64,000 bases of DNA. It comes from Asanoa siamensis. Its GTDB lineage: Bacteria > Actinomycetota > Actinomycetes > Mycobacteriales > Micromonosporaceae. A model generated the notes under the pieces. It was not told the DNA's origin and ran no database searches. It was given only the letters and a program-made list of their open reading frames with translations. This document shows positions 62,203 through 64,000 of this stretch, in pieces; position 1 is the stretch's first letter, and the number at the start of each line of letters is the position of its first letter. The position numbers were made by a program, and so were the translations under genes. The DNA is taken from the NCBI RefSeq assembly GCF_016862555.1, contig NZ_BONE01000039.1:1-64000 (forward strand), written 5' to 3'.

Positions 62203-62367
62203 GTTGAGAGTACACCAGCGGGTGGATCGGCTCTTCGGACCGAACGTCACACCCAAATTTCCGATTCCCTGGCGCAACATTGGCCCCAGGCGTCATCATG
62301 ATGGCTGACCACTCGAAGTGATCGAGGTCGTAGGGGAAGACGCACCTCGGGTCTTCGGGAGGTCACC

Positions 62368-62859
62368 GTGCCAACGCGTGGCGTCGTTTACGTCCACTCG
62401 ACCCCGCTCGCCGTGTGCCCACACGTCGAGTGGGCGATCGCGCGCGTCCTCACCGCGCCGGTCACACTGCACTGGACCGCGCAGCCGGTCGACCCGGGTG
62501 CGCGGCGCACCGAGTGCAGCTGGACCGGTCGCGCGGGGACCGGCGCGGAGCTGGCTGCTGCCCTCCGGCAGTGGCCCATGATCCGTTTCGAGATCACCGA
62601 GGAGCCCAGCCCGGGCTGTGACGGTGAACGCTTCATGTTCGTGCCCGGCCGTGGGCTGTTCCGGGCGACCGCCGGGGCCGCCGGTGACATCCAGCTCGGC
62701 GAGGACCGACTACGGGCGATCATGGCCAGCTCCCGCGCCCCCGAGGCGCTACAGCACGCCCTCGACAAGGCGCTCGGCACCTCCTGGGACGCGGAGCTCG
62801 AGCCCTACCGGTACGCCGGCGACGGGGCGCCCGTGACACTCCTCACGCGGGTGGGGTGA
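62368..62859 (+). CDS. DUF3145 family protein
   Basis: A 163-residue protein found widely in actinobacteria (TRGVVYVHSTPLAVCPHVEW, AIARVL, and QWPMIRFEITEEPSPGCDGE, RFMFVPGRGLF, ALGTSWDAELEPYRYAGD). Function is unknown; it is a good lineage marker. GTG 62368 follows GGGAGG. The gene stands alone. Confidence 0.92.
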   Translation: MPTRGVVYVHSTPLAVCPHVEWAIARVLTAPVTLHWTAQPVDPGARRTECSWTGRAGTGAELAAALRQWPMIRFEITEEPSPGCDGERFMFVPGRGLFRATAGAAGDIQLGEDRLRAIMASSRAPEALQHALDKALGTSWDAELEPYRYAGDGAPVTLLTRVG

Positions 62860-63010
62860 TCGCCACCTCCACCGGGGCCGAACGGACGACCTCCGAACCG
62901 CGCACCAGGCACCATTGCCGTCGCGGCCTACCCGTCCCGTGTCAATTCCGGACCGACCGTATTGCCGGCTTCACTTGCTCATAACGCAAAAGGCTGGCCA
63001 TCATGGCTCG

Positions 63011-64000
63011 ATGGCCTCCCCCCGGAGCCGCCTCGCGTTGCTTTTCGCCGCTGTCGTCGCCGCGCTCCTCGTGGCCGTCACGGCCTGCGGTAAGCCGGCG
63101 CCCCGCGCGGCAGCACCCTCTCCGTCCCAGGCTTCCGCGACCGCACCGGTCGCTCCGAGCCCGTCCGCGACCGGCGACCCCGCCGGCCGCGCCGCGGCCC
63201 TGGCCCGGACGCTCTCCGACGAGCAGCTCGCCGGCCAGGTGCTGATGCCGTACGCCTACGGCAGCTCGGCGACCGACGTGACCCCCGCCTCGGCCGCCGG
63301 CAACCAGAAGCTCGGCAAGGTCGACACGCCCGCGCAGATGATCCAGAAATACCACCTGGGCGGCCTGATCCTGGTCGGCTTCTCCGCGGACGACCCCACG
63401 TCGACCAACCAGGCCACCACCAACGTCGACAACCCGAAGCAGATCACCGCGCTGACCGAGGGCCTGCAGCAGGCGGCCGGCGGGCAGGCGCCCATCTTCA
63501 TCGGCACCGACCAGGAGTTCGGCGCCGTCACCCGGATCAAGAGCGGCGTGACGCTGCTGCCCAGCGCGATGGCGCTCGGGGCGGGCGGCAACCCGGCCGC
63601 GACGCAGCAGGGCTGGAAGGTGGCCGGCGACGAGCTGCGCACGCTGGGGCTCAACGTCGACTTCGCCCCCGACGCCGACGTGCTCGGCACCGCCGACGGC
63701 GGCGTGATCGGGTCGCGGTCGTTCGGCTCCGACCCGAAGGCCGTCGGTGACCAGGTCGCCGCCTCGGTGCGCGGCCTGCAGTCGGCCGGCGTCGCCGCGA
63801 CCCTCAAGCACTTCCCCGGCCACGGCAGCACCCCCTCCGACTCGCACACCGACCTGCCGGTGATCGGCAAGAGCAAGGCCGACCTCGACAGGTCCGACCT
63901 GCTGCCGTTCCGGTCCGGCATCGACGCCGGCGCGCAGATGGTGATGAGCGGCCACCTCGACGTGAAGTCGATCGAGCCGGGCGTGCCCGCCTCGTTCTCG
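63011..64000 (+). CDS. GH3 beta-N-acetylhexosaminidase-like lipoprotein (3' end outside window)
   Basis: The open frame runs to the window edge (330 codons visible). Residues 1-25 are a lipoprotein signal with lipobox AVTAC, then an Ala/Pro/Ser linker (about 30-57) and a glycoside hydrolase family 3 TIM barrel: GTDQEFGAVTRI, LNVDFAPDADV, GSRSFGSDP and the NagZ-type KHFPGHGSTPSDSHTDLP, whose Asp/His loop supplies the acid/base. The nucleophile region would lie beyond 64000. It probably releases GlcNAc from muropeptides or chitin fragments. ATG 63003 is in another frame. Confidence 0.88.
   Translation, partial: MASPRSRLALLFAAVVAALLVAVTACGKPAPRAAAPSPSQASATAPVAPSPSATGDPAGRAAALARTLSDEQLAGQVLMPYAYGSSATDVTPASAAGNQKLGKVDTPAQMIQKYHLGGLILVGFSADDPTSTNQATTNVDNPKQITALTEGLQQAAGGQAPIFIGTDQEFGAVTRIKSGVTLLPSAMALGAGGNPAATQQGWKVAGDELRTLGLNVDFAPDADVLGTADGGVIGSRSFGSDPKAVGDQVAASVRGLQSAGVAATLKHFPGHGSTPSDSHTDLPVIGKSKADLDRSDLLPFRSGIDAGAQMVMSGHLDVKSIEPGVPASFS

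Overview
This 64 kb window is chromosomal DNA of a very GC-rich actinomycete. Codons end almost always in G or C, GTG and TTG starts are common, and ATGA/GTGA gene overlaps are frequent. Several families are typical of filamentous actinomycetes (DUF3145, DUF1996, DUF574 methyltransferase, DUF6529, HelR-type helicase, an actinobacterial c-di-AMP riboswitch). A member of the Micromonosporaceae is my best guess, but this is an inference without a phylogenetic marker. I see no rRNA, tRNA, CRISPR array, prophage or insertion sequence.

Layout. 1-4.4 kb: a two-gene regulator/membrane unit, an esterase, CutC, a small-molecule kinase, a deaminase and an HPF-like protein, closed by a strong two-way terminator. 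4.4-8.7 kb: a large secreted M14 carboxypeptidase, a frameshifted gene and a RidA protein. 8.7-16.7 kb: a WYL regulator/exporter/fructosamine-kinase operon, an MFS pump opposite an ArsR regulator, two more RidA proteins and a nucleoside hydrolase. 16.8-22.0 kb: five consecutive exported proteins (serine hydrolase, DUF305 lipoprotein, two DUF1996 proteins, a carbohydrate-binding protein), followed by a NarL-type two-component pair. 24-29 kb: XRE/SDR and DapA-like/LysR divergent pairs, a PH-like protein with a probable frameshift, a TraB-like protein, then a grpB remnant running into an array of five imperfect ~105-bp repeats that ends at a uvrA paralogue.

31.8-40.6 kb: small enzymes (VOC, methyltransferase, HIT, NmrA), an AraC regulator, a STAS protein, a compact kinase-like protein, and a secreted M15-like peptidase behind a clear c-di-AMP riboswitch. 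40.9-47.5 kb: metal handling (CDF exporter, CopB-type P-ATPase with CsoR and a perfect CsoR operator) around an FtsX-type permease that has no ATPase beside it. 47.5-62.1 kb: a secreted beta-propeller protein, HelR, an oxidoreductase/TetR pair with twin operators, an N-acyltransferase/NSAR-OSBS pair, a GHKL ATPase fused to what looks like a degraded nuclease domain, a voltage-gated cation channel, and a methyltransferase/TetR pair. The window ends inside a GH3 lipoprotein.

Regulation is unusually readable. At least seven inverted repeats sit in intergenic regions next to regulator genes, and about thirteen genes have a TANNNT box 6-8 bases before the start codon and no Shine-Dalgarno sequence, which predicts leaderless transcripts. 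The features most worth a second look are the repeat array that truncates grpB, the GHKL/nuclease-like protein, the channel with an odd selectivity filter, and the two or three probable frameshifts.
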